A stretch of 64,000 nucleotides of DNA, taken from the NCBI GenBank assembly GCA_963727495.1, contig CAVSGQ010000009.1, forward strand, positions 372,001-436,000. The letters are read 5' to 3'. The translations under genes and the position numbers were made by a program. The notes beneath the pieces are model-generated. The model saw nothing but the letters and a program-made list of their open reading frames with translations, was not told where the DNA came from and did no database searches. Origin of the DNA: Actinophytocola sp963727495. GTDB lineage: Bacteria > Actinomycetota > Actinomycetes > Mycobacteriales > Pseudonocardiaceae. Shown one piece after another: positions 54,273 to 61,637 of this stretch; positions within the stretch are counted from its first letter, which is position 1, and every line of letters begins with the position of its first letter.

Positions 54273-54291
54273 CTAGCTGTCGGACCGGAGG
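54261..54291 (+). promoter_or_regulatory. Ribosome-site-sequestering hairpin, expression platform of the riboswitch
   Basis: CCTCCGGTC (54261-54269) pairs perfectly with GACCGGAGG (54283-54291). The right arm contains GGAGG, the ribosome site of terC (ATG 54300). The left arm also forms P1 of the aptamer. The two pairings exclude each other, so ligand binding should free the ribosome site and switch translation on. Confidence 0.75.
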
Positions 54292-54299
54292 TTCACTGA

Positions 54300-55319
54300 A
54301 TGAACGTTCCCGTGTGGATCTGGCTTGCCACCATCGGGGGCCTCCTTGTGCTGCTTGCCGTCGACCTCGTCATCGTCGACCGCAAACCGCACGAGGTGAC
54401 CGTCGGTGAGGCCGGCCGCTGGGTCGTGTTCTACGTCGCGGTGGCCGTGCTGTTCGGCATCGGCATCTGGATGTTCGCCGGCGGCACGCACGCCGGGGAG
54501 TACTTCGCGGGCTACATCACCGAGTACTCGCTGTCCGTGGACAACCTGTTCATCTTCCTGGTGATCATGTCGGCGTTCTCCGTGCCGGTCATCCACCAGC
54601 ACAAGGTGCTGCTCGTCGGCATCCTGCTCGCGCTGGTCCTGCGTGGCTTCTTCATCGCCGTCGGCGCCGCCGCCATCGCCCAGTTCAGCTGGGTGTTCTA
54701 CGTGTTCGGCGCGTTCCTCGTGTACACCGCGGTCAAGCTGTCCCAGTCGAACCTGGGCGGCGACGAGGACGGGGAGGACTACCAGGAGAACCGGGTCACC
54801 AGGTGGGCCAGGAAGCTCTTCCCGGTCACCGACGACTACCACGAGGGTCGCGTCTTCACCCGGATCGACGGAAGGCGGCTGGCGACGCCGCTGTTCATCG
54901 TGATGATCGCGATCGGCTCGGCGGACCTCATGTTCGCGGTCGACTCGATCCCGGCGATCTTCGGCCTCACGAAGGAGCCGTTCCTGGTGTTCGCGGCCAA
55001 CGCGTTCGCGCTGATGGGCCTGCGGCAGCTGTACTTCCTGCTCGGCGGGCTGCTGCGGCGGCTGGTGTACCTGTCGATCGGGCTCGCGGTCATCCTCGGC
55101 TTCATCGGCGTGAAGATGGTCCTCGAGGCGCTGCACACCAACACGCTGCCGTTCGTCAACGGCGGCCGGCCGCTCGCCGTGCCGACGGTGAGCATCGCGC
55201 TGTCCCTGACGGTGATCGTGGGCGTGCTGGTGATCACCACGGTGGCGAGCCTGGTCAAGACCCGCCGCGACGACCGCCGCGAGGCGCAGAGGGTGGAGGC
55301 GGAGCGGGTCGGCACCTGA
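54300..55319 (+). CDS. TerC family membrane protein (Alx-like)
   Basis: 339 aa from ATG 54300. Nine or so hydrophobic helices with the TerC markers YSLSVDNLFIFLVIMSAF, VLLVGILLALVLRGFFI, GSADLMFAVDSIPAIFGLTKEPFLVFAANAFALMGLRQLYF. The two Asp in SVDN and AVDS are thought to bind a metal. Family members export Mn2+ or load metals into secreted proteins. The Mn-type riboswitch upstream supports Mn2+ detoxification. Convergent with the small gene at 55320. Confidence 0.93.
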   Translation: MNVPVWIWLATIGGLLVLLAVDLVIVDRKPHEVTVGEAGRWVVFYVAVAVLFGIGIWMFAGGTHAGEYFAGYITEYSLSVDNLFIFLVIMSAFSVPVIHQHKVLLVGILLALVLRGFFIAVGAAAIAQFSWVFYVFGAFLVYTAVKLSQSNLGGDEDGEDYQENRVTRWARKLFPVTDDYHEGRVFTRIDGRRLATPLFIVMIAIGSADLMFAVDSIPAIFGLTKEPFLVFAANAFALMGLRQLYFLLGGLLRRLVYLSIGLAVILGFIGVKMVLEALHTNTLPFVNGGRPLAVPTVSIALSLTVIVGVLVITTVASLVKTRRDDRREAQRVEAERVGT

Positions 55320-55532
55320 TCAGGCCACCTCGACCAGGTCGTAACGGGAGTGCAGTTCGCCCCACGTGGCGTGGTGCCAGCCGTCGGCGGAGTGGTAGCG
55401 ACCGTCGTCGCCGGGCTGCCAGGTGCGCATCCGGGTGTCGCGGACGATCGGCAGGTCCGCGGGGTCGGGCGTCGTGCCGACCAGCCAGACGCGGGGGCGG
55501 TTCGGTCTCGTCTCCTGCTCGTGGGTGTTCAT
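55320..55532 (-). CDS. Small hypothetical protein, 70 aa
   Basis: ATG 55532 with GAGAGG upstream. Trp/His-rich sequence RVWLVGTTPDPADLPIVRDTRM and DGRYHSADGWHHATWGELHSRYDLVEV suggests a compact beta-rich protein. No known family. Abuts terC convergently. The 150 bp to the next gene hold no feature I can support. Confidence 0.55.
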   Translation of the reverse strand: MNTHEQETRPNRPRVWLVGTTPDPADLPIVRDTRMRTWQPGDDGRYHSADGWHHATWGELHSRYDLVEVA

Positions 55533-55682
55533 GGCGGGCCTCTCGGTGTCCTCGGTGATCTTCTCGGTGTTGTGATGCCGGTCACCAAACCTTTCGTCAC
55601 TGACGTTAGGGAGGCTTGGGCTATGGGGACATCGGGGAGACCCCCGGTTTCCCGGTGGGGTACCCCCTACCAGAAGCACGAG

Positions 55683-56354
55683 CTAGAGCAGGGTGTAGTT
55701 CAGTGCGTCGCAGATTCGGGCGAGCGGGAGGTCGAGGCCCGGGTAGTCGAGGGGGAGCAGCACGTCCGGGTTCGCGGGTAGCGCGTCGCCCGCCGGCGGG
55801 TCCCAGAGGCAGACCGCGGGGTCGCCGGAGTCCATGGACGAGCGGTACCAGAGACCGTCCAGGTCGGGGAACGCGGCGCGGATGGCGCGGGCCCATGCCT
55901 GCGTTACGTCCTTGGGTCCGCTGCTGATCTCCTGCGAGGCGCCGGCGCGGGTCGGCCACAGGCCGGTGAGGTCGAGCAGTCGCAGCGTGCGCCGCGGCTG
56001 GAACACGACGAGGTGCGGCCGTCGCGTCGTTCTGTCCACAATGGACGTCTGCTGGTAGACCTCCGCCACGCTGGTGCGGGCCGAGAGCCCGAAGTAGAGC
56101 ACGCCGTGGCCCTTGGCCGGGCCGGCGCCGCCACCGGGACGCGGCGGGTGCGGGTCGAATCGCGCGTGCGGGAGCGGCCCGGACTCGCGGAAGGTGTTCC
56201 ACCGCTGCTTGTGCGCGCCGCCGGCGGCGAACACGCGGACCAGCCGGGTACCGGAGTGCACCGCGACGATGTCCTCGTGCGGGCGTAGGAGCATCTTCAG
56301 CGCGGCAGGGGCCGGCGGCCGGGGGAGCCGTGACATTCCGCGATGTGTCTCCAT
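55683..56354 (-). CDS. RES-domain toxin (NAD+-degrading type)
   Basis: 223 aa from ATG 56354; ATG 56336 is an alternative. RES domain (named for Arg-Glu-Ser): TRLVRVFAAGG, YFGLSARTSVAEVYQQ and LWYRSSMDSGDPAVCLW give the three key positions. Characterised members such as MbcT break down NAD+. The upstream gene on the same strand (56500-57084) carries an HTH and is the likely antitoxin, although the order and a 145-bp gap with tandem repeats are unusual. Confidence 0.8.
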   Translation of the reverse strand: METHRGMSRLPRPPAPAALKMLLRPHEDIVAVHSGTRLVRVFAAGGAHKQRWNTFRESGPLPHARFDPHPPRPGGGAGPAKGHGVLYFGLSARTSVAEVYQQTSIVDRTTRRPHLVVFQPRRTLRLLDLTGLWPTRAGASQEISSGPKDVTQAWARAIRAAFPDLDGLWYRSSMDSGDPAVCLWDPPAGDALPANPDVLLPLDYPGLDLPLARICDALNYTLL

Positions 56355-56432
56355 GGTCGCCGGCGGACGGTCGGTTCAGCCTAGACCGCGCGCGTGCGCA
56401 GGGTGAGCGGATCGGCTCGGCGCGTACCGGCC

Positions 56433-56496
56433 GGGGGACTCGCGGGACCGGACCGGGGGACTCGCGGGACCGGACCGGGGACTCGCGGGGCCGGAC
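56433..56496. repeat. Three tandem copies of a 22-bp repeat between toxin and antitoxin genes
   Basis: GGGGGACTCGCGGGACCGGA with two more bases repeats at 56433-56454 and 56455-56476; a third copy (56477-56496) has two changes. It fills the gap between the RES gene and its putative antitoxin gene. It could be slippage or a repeated operator. Confidence 0.8.
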
Positions 56497-56499
56497 GGG

Positions 56500-57084
56500 T
56501 CAGGGCGGGGTGCCCAGGGTGGTCGTCAGGCGGGCCACGGCCGCCGGGTCGCCGCCGGCCAGCAGCCAGTCGCGAGGGGCGGTCGGGTCGCCGGACATCG
56601 GCAGATCGGGCTGTGGGGTGGTCATGAACGCGGCCACCAGCAGCGGGGGCTGGTCCTCCGGCGCCGCGGCCAGCACGGCCTCCAGTCCCGGCAGCACGCC
56701 CGTGTTCGTGAACTGCCAGACCGGCAGCCGCCACCCGCCCCGGTCCTTCCAGCCCGCGAGCCTGCCCTCGGCGAGGCGGTGCCGGATCCGGCTCGGGTCG
56801 ACGCCGATCCGCTCCGCGGCGCCCGCCACCGTGAGCGCGGTGTCCCGCAGCACAGCCTGCAGGGCCACCGCCCGGGCCCGCGGGTCGCGCTCGGCGGGCC
56901 GGCGCGGAGCGAGGTCCAGGCCGACGTCGGACAGGGCGGTGCGCTGCGGCTCGGTGAAGTACTCGGCCGGCTCGGGGTCGGCCGGGGACAGCCTGCGTGC
57001 GGCGTCCTCGACCAGCGCGAGGAACTCCTCGGAGTCCACCCGCAGGCCGGCGCGGGCGAGCGTGCCACGCAACGAGGGAGCCAT
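56500..57084 (-). CDS. Putative antitoxin/HTH regulator of the RES toxin
   Basis: 194 aa from ATG 57084. A helical N-terminal half ends in a helix-turn-helix (LTVAGAAERIGVDPSRIRHRLAEGRLAGW), and the C-terminus (PGLEAVLAAAPEDQPPLLVAAF, TAPRDWLLAGGDPAAVARLTT) recalls the MbcA/ParS-type toxin-binding domain. Lies upstream of the RES gene in the same direction. A TACATT -10 element ends six bases before the ATG and no ribosome site is visible, suggesting leaderless mRNA. Assignment as antitoxin is by context and weak similarity. Confidence 0.7.
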   Translation of the reverse strand: MAPSLRGTLARAGLRVDSEEFLALVEDAARRLSPADPEPAEYFTEPQRTALSDVGLDLAPRRPAERDPRARAVALQAVLRDTALTVAGAAERIGVDPSRIRHRLAEGRLAGWKDRGGWRLPVWQFTNTGVLPGLEAVLAAAPEDQPPLLVAAFMTTPQPDLPMSGDPTAPRDWLLAGGDPAAVARLTTTLGTPP

Positions 57085-57147
57085 GCGCCCAATGTAGCAC
57101 GGACGTGCGCCTTCGTGCGCGCGCGCCGTCGTACTACTCTCGCCCAG

Positions 57148-57423
57148 GTGCCGACGGAGTCCGAGGGGTTCAGCGCCCGCGCGCTCAGCGAGAAGATCGA
57201 CCAGCTCATCCGCGAGGGCAGCGTGCGCCGCATCGTGGTGCGCGACAAGGACGGCCGCACCGTGCTCGACCTGCCGGTGACCGCGGGCATCGTCGCCGTG
57301 CTGGTGGCGCCCATGGTCGCGGCCGCGGCGTCGGCCGTGGCGCTCGCCGGCGGGTGGCGGCTCGACGTGGAACGCACCGAGCAGCCGGGCGAGCGGCCCG
57401 AACGGTCCGAAGAGGACGGCTAG
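57148..57423 (+). CDS. DUF4342 domain membrane protein
   Basis: 91 aa from GTG 57148. Contains the DUF4342 pattern SEKIDQLIREGSVRRIVVRDKDGRTVLDLPVTAGI followed by one hydrophobic helix (VAVLVAPMVAAAASAVALAGGW) and a charged tail. Function unknown. Stop codon overlaps the convergent uridine kinase gene by four bases (CTAG). Confidence 0.78.
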   Translation: MPTESEGFSARALSEKIDQLIREGSVRRIVVRDKDGRTVLDLPVTAGIVAVLVAPMVAAAASAVALAGGWRLDVERTEQPGERPERSEEDG

Positions 57424-58070
57424 CTCACGGCGATGGCCGGGTTCTCCAGGTCGGTGTTGTCGATGACCACGCTGGCCCGCGCGCGCGGGTTGCACTCGGC
57501 GAGGTACATCCGCTGCCCCTCGACGTAGCGCTGGTTCGCCGGCGCGTCCGGGTCGGGGTTGCCGCCGTAGCCGCGCACCGCGCCGCGGGGCACCGACACC
57601 GCGAACGGCACCTCGAGCCACACCGAGTAGTCCCAGAACTGGACCAGCTCGTCGCGGTGCACGAAGATCCCGTCCACCACCAGGACCGAGCCGGGCTCGG
57701 CGAGCTCGGGCGCACGGGCCACCTCCCGCTCCCGGCGCCAGTCGTAGACCTCCCGGACGTAGCTGCCCGACCCCTCCGGACCGAACGGGTCGAGCAGCAG
57801 GCGGATCAGCCGGCCGTAGTCGTAGGAGTCCTGGTAGAAGCCCGTCGGCGAGTGCCGGCCGCGCCGGTGCCGGGTGCGGGCCGGGTTGCGGAACCCGTCC
57901 ACGGACGCGCGCACCACCGGCGTGCCGCGCCCCTTGAGCTCCTCGGCGAGCTCGTCGGCGAAGCAGGTCTTGCCCGCGCCGTCGATGCCGTCGATGCCGA
58001 CCCGGCGGAACCTGGTCGCCGGGGTCGTCAGGACCGCATCGGCGACTTCCGCTATGAGTTCTTGCCTCAT
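57420..58070 (-). CDS. Uridine kinase family P-loop kinase
   Basis: 216 aa from ATG 58070. Walker A is GIDGIDGAGKTCFADEL; SVDGFRNPARTRHRRG, GFYQDSYDYGRLI and LVVDGIFVHRDELVQFWDY form the nucleoside-binding and DE-type motifs of Udk-like kinases. The Arg-rich segment AVRGYGGNPDPDAPANQRYVEGQ near the C-terminus is the lid. Salvages uridine/cytidine or phosphorylates a related substrate. Confidence 0.85.
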   Translation of the reverse strand: MRQELIAEVADAVLTTPATRFRRVGIDGIDGAGKTCFADELAEELKGRGTPVVRASVDGFRNPARTRHRRGRHSPTGFYQDSYDYGRLIRLLLDPFGPEGSGSYVREVYDWRREREVARAPELAEPGSVLVVDGIFVHRDELVQFWDYSVWLEVPFAVSVPRGAVRGYGGNPDPDAPANQRYVEGQRMYLAECNPRARASVVIDNTDLENPAIAVS

Positions 58071-58158
58071 CGCCGTAGTCAACCCCTCGTTCGGCTGAAT
58101 TCCAAGGTTTCTCGGCGCACCGCGCAACGCGTTCGCCGATCGTATCCGTCCTGGAGGC

Positions 58159-60264
58159 ATGAGACAGGACTTAGCCAGATGGCCGCGGATCGCTGTCGCC
58201 GCGGCGGCGGTGGTGGGGCTGGGCGTCGGCGTCGCCGGCACGGCCGTGGTCGTCGGGCTGGCCGACGGGGACCGGACGGAGGACATCGACCCGGGCGCGA
58301 TCACGCTCGTCTCCTACGACTCCTGCTCGTCGGCCCTGCACGAGCTGACGACGGCGGCGCTGCCGCACATCGGGCCGTACGGGCTGGGCGGTGAGTACGG
58401 GATCGCCATGGACGGGGACGTGGCGGTCGCCGACGAGGGCGCGGTCGCCGCGCCCCGGGAGGCCGCGCCCGACGGTGCCGCGCCCGGCGTGGACGCCAAG
58501 GACCAGCAGTCGGCCGCGGGGGAGGGGCAGCGGGCCGAGGCCCCGGACCACTCCTCGACCAACACCCAGGAGTCCGGTGTGGACGAGCCGGACATCGTGA
58601 AGACCGACGGCCGCCGGGTGGTCAGCATCGCCGACGGGCAGCTGCGTGTGGTGGACGCGGCCACCCACCGCCAGGCCGCGAAGGTGGCGCTGCCCAGCGG
58701 GTACGCCACCCAGCTGCTGCTCGCCGGCGACCGGGCCCTCGTGCTGACCGCCGGCGGCGTGGCCGAGCCGATGCCGGGTGGCGTCGTGCCGAAGCCACGC
58801 CGGGGCGGCGTCTCGCCGGGCGATCCGGTGCCGGACGTGCCGGACGCGACCCCGCCTCCCGACGAGCCCACCGACGAGCCGATCGACCCGCCCATCGACC
58901 CGGCGTTCGGCTCGCAGCTGGTGCTCGTCGACCTGACCGGCGGGGGCAAGGTGCTGGGCACGCTCGCGGTCGAGGGCAGCTACCTCGACGCCCGCCAGGT
59001 CGGCTCGGTCGCCCGCGTCGTGGTTCGGTCCACCCCGCGGCTGGGCTTCGTCTACCCGGACGGCACCCGCTCGCCCGCGGCCGCGACGGCCAAGAACCGC
59101 TCCATCGTCGAGTCGTCGTCCATTTCGGACTGGCTGCCCCGCTACCAGCTCTCCAGCGGCGGGCAGGTGAGCTCGGGTGAGCTGGTGGACTGCACAGCGG
59201 TGAGCCACCCGAAGCGCTACACCGGGACGGCCATGCTCAGCGTGCTCACCGTCGACCTGAAGGCGGCCCTGGGCACCGGCGACCCGATCAGCATCGCGGC
59301 CGACGGCAACACCGTCTACGGCACGGGTTCGAACCTCTACATCGCCGACGACCACTTCCAGCACGGGCCCATGGGCTTCGGCCCGGCCGACAAGCCGGTG
59401 CCGTCGGGCAGCCAGCGCACCGAGATCTACCAGTTCGACATCTCCTCGCCGGGCCGGCCGGTGCACGTCGCCTCCGGCGGCGTGCAGGGCAGCCTGCTCA
59501 ACCAGTACTCGCTGTCGGAGTACCAGGGGAACCTGCGGGTGGTCACCACGATCGGCGCCACCGGGACGCCGCGCAGCATGGTCAGCGTGCTCACCCGGCG
59601 CGGGGACGAGCTCGCCCGGGTCGGCAAGGTCGACGGGCTCGGCAAGGGCGAGCGGGTCTACGCGGTGCGGTTCATCGGCGACACCGGCTACGTGGTGACG
59701 TTCCGGCAGACCGACCCGCTGTACACGGTGGATCTCTCGGACCCGGCCAGGCCGCGGGTGACCGGCGAGCTGAAGATCACCGGGTACTCGGCGTACCTGC
59801 ACCCGGTCGGCGAGGACCGGCTGCTCGGCATCGGGCAGGAGGCGACCGCCGAGGGCCGGACCACGGGCACCCAGGTGTCGCTGTTCGACACCTCGGATCC
59901 CGGCGGGGCCGAGCGCATCGCCCAGTACCGGTTCGCGGGCGGGCATTCCGAAGTGGAGGGTGACCCGCACGCGTTCCTGTACTGGCCGGACAAGGACCTG
60001 GTGGTGATCCCGGTCTCCGGCGGGTACACCGAGCAGTCCGGTGGCTACCCCGAGTCGGGCGCGGTCGTGCTCAAGCTGTCCGGCCGCTCGATGACGGAGG
60101 TGGGCACGGTGCACCACGACCTGGACCGGGACGGCACCGGCGTGCCGTTCACGCCGCGCCGGGCGCTGGTCGTCGGCGACGAGCTGTGGACGGTGTCCGA
60201 GGCCGGGATGCTGGTCAACGACATCGACACGCTGGCTCAGGTGGCCTGGCTGCCCTTCACCTGA
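58159..60264 (+). CDS. Secreted or membrane-anchored beta-propeller protein
   Basis: 701 aa from ATG 58159 with GGAGG upstream. An N-terminal hydrophobic helix (IAVAAAAVVGLGVGVAGTAVVVGLA) directs export or anchors it; an Asp/Pro/Glu-rich stretch around residues 95-130 follows; then many short strands of a C-terminal beta-propeller domain (VDEPDIVKTDGRRVVSIADGQLRVVDA, QFDISSPGRPVHVASGGVQG, YAVRFIGDTGYVVTFRQTDPLYTVDLSDPARPRVTGELKI, LFDTSDPGG). Similar proteins occur in other bacteria without known role. Its last 28 bases overlap the nos gene on the other strand. Confidence 0.85.
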   Translation: MRQDLARWPRIAVAAAAVVGLGVGVAGTAVVVGLADGDRTEDIDPGAITLVSYDSCSSALHELTTAALPHIGPYGLGGEYGIAMDGDVAVADEGAVAAPREAAPDGAAPGVDAKDQQSAAGEGQRAEAPDHSSTNTQESGVDEPDIVKTDGRRVVSIADGQLRVVDAATHRQAAKVALPSGYATQLLLAGDRALVLTAGGVAEPMPGGVVPKPRRGGVSPGDPVPDVPDATPPPDEPTDEPIDPPIDPAFGSQLVLVDLTGGGKVLGTLAVEGSYLDARQVGSVARVVVRSTPRLGFVYPDGTRSPAAATAKNRSIVESSSISDWLPRYQLSSGGQVSSGELVDCTAVSHPKRYTGTAMLSVLTVDLKAALGTGDPISIAADGNTVYGTGSNLYIADDHFQHGPMGFGPADKPVPSGSQRTEIYQFDISSPGRPVHVASGGVQGSLLNQYSLSEYQGNLRVVTTIGATGTPRSMVSVLTRRGDELARVGKVDGLGKGERVYAVRFIGDTGYVVTFRQTDPLYTVDLSDPARPRVTGELKITGYSAYLHPVGEDRLLGIGQEATAEGRTTGTQVSLFDTSDPGGAERIAQYRFAGGHSEVEGDPHAFLYWPDKDLVVIPVSGGYTEQSGGYPESGAVVLKLSGRSMTEVGTVHHDLDRDGTGVPFTPRRALVVGDELWTVSEAGMLVNDIDTLAQVAWLPFT

Positions 60265-61493
60265 CCCGCCGGCCCGCGCCGAAGGTAGGTCCACATCGGA
60301 CTGACGACCTCCGGCGCGGGCCCGGCCGGCGGCGGCGCCACGCCCTCGAGTGCCGCCCGAAGGCTGTCGTCGTCCGCGACGAACTCCGGCTTGAGGTGGT
60401 CGGTGTCGTAGTAGCGGTGGTACACGGGCGTGAGCGCGCCGGACATCGGCGGCACGATCCAGCTCCAGTCCGCCGGGCACTTGCGGCCCGCGCGCTCCTC
60501 CTTCTCCAGGTGCTTGAGGAACCGCGCGGACTCCGTGTGGTGGTCTGTGATCGTCGCGCCGGCCGCGGCGAACGAGTGCAGCACCGCGCGGTTCACCTCG
60601 ACCAGCGCGGTGTCGCGCCACAGCGTCTGCTCCCGGCCGGTGTCCAGGCCCATCCGCGCGGCCACGGCCGGCAGCAGGTCGTAGCGGTCGGCGTCGGCGA
60701 GGTTGCGGGCGCCGATCTCGGTACCCATGTACCAGCCGTTGAACGGCGCGGCCGGGTAGCTCACCCCGCCGACCGACAGCCGCATGAAGCTGATCGCCGG
60801 CACCGCGTGCCAGCGCAGGCCCAGCTCGGCGAACCACGGAAGGTCGGGGTGGCGCAGCGGTACCTCGTGCACGGCATCGCCGGGCAGGGTGGCCAGGTGC
60901 GTCTCGTCGCCGTCGGACACCACGAGCGGCAGCACGTCGAAGCGGCCGGGCTCGGCGGGCGGGCGCCAGCCGATCCGGGTGACCGCCTCGGTGAACCGCA
61001 CGTACCGCGGGTCGCCGAGCACGGTGCCGTCCGGCCGGGCGTACCCGGCGTAGCGGATGAGCTGCTCGTTCCAGATCCGCGGGCCCGGCCTGCCGGGCAG
61101 GTCCGGCGCGAACACCGTGATCACGGGCCGGAGCCGGCCGCCGTTGTACGCGATCCGCAGGTGCTCGGCGCACTGCCCGGCGATCTCGGCCGGCTCGCGG
61201 ACGGCCCGCAGGTCGCGGACCTTCATGCTGCGCCAGTAGAGCCGCCCGATGCACCGTGCGCTGTTGCGCCACGCCAGCCGGGCGCCGAACGCGAGCTCGT
61301 CGCTGGTGTGCTGGTAGGTGCCGGTGAGCTCGATCTCCGCGCGCACCCACTCGATGCGCCGCTCGGGGTGGCCGGCGCCGGGGTTCTCCGCGTGGTACTG
61401 CGTGAGGAACTCGACGGCCTCCGCGACGGTGTCCGCGACGTCGACCGGTCGGCCGGTGCGGTGTCTCGGTAACTCCGGGGTCTGCACGGTCAC
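60237..61493 (-). CDS. nos: Bacterial nitric oxide synthase, oxygenase domain only
   Basis: 418 aa from GTG 61493. Makes NO from L-arginine with haem and a pterin; has no reductase domain, so it must borrow electrons. Haem thiolate Cys81 is in LAWRNSARCIGRLYW; substrate Glu259 is in FNGWYMGTEIGARN. HAVPAISFMRLSVGG and the pterin-region SALTPVYHRYYDT follow. The N-terminus is slightly longer than in Bacillus NOS. In actinomycetes bNOS serves nitration in natural products, oxidative-stress defence or signalling. No nitration genes are adjacent. Convergent overlap of 28 bp with the propeller gene. Confidence 0.95.
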   Translation of the reverse strand: MTVQTPELPRHRTGRPVDVADTVAEAVEFLTQYHAENPGAGHPERRIEWVRAEIELTGTYQHTSDELAFGARLAWRNSARCIGRLYWRSMKVRDLRAVREPAEIAGQCAEHLRIAYNGGRLRPVITVFAPDLPGRPGPRIWNEQLIRYAGYARPDGTVLGDPRYVRFTEAVTRIGWRPPAEPGRFDVLPLVVSDGDETHLATLPGDAVHEVPLRHPDLPWFAELGLRWHAVPAISFMRLSVGGVSYPAAPFNGWYMGTEIGARNLADADRYDLLPAVAARMGLDTGREQTLWRDTALVEVNRAVLHSFAAAGATITDHHTESARFLKHLEKEERAGRKCPADWSWIVPPMSGALTPVYHRYYDTDHLKPEFVADDDSLRAALEGVAPPPAGPAPEVVSPMWTYLRRGPAGQVKGSQAT

Positions 61494-61637
61494 TCGCGAG
61501 AACCTACCGTGATCCGTTCGTGATCGAACTCGTCGTACCGGAACGGCCTAGCGCCCACACACCCGGAGCAGGTGTGGTGTCCCGGTGGGTGAACCGGGCC
61601 GGGTGGTTCCGGGCGTCCGATGGGGTAGACAGCAGGA

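Noticed and set aside
56433..56496. Tandem repeats as a CRISPR or integration array
   Set aside because: Repeats touch each other without spacers and there are no associated genes.
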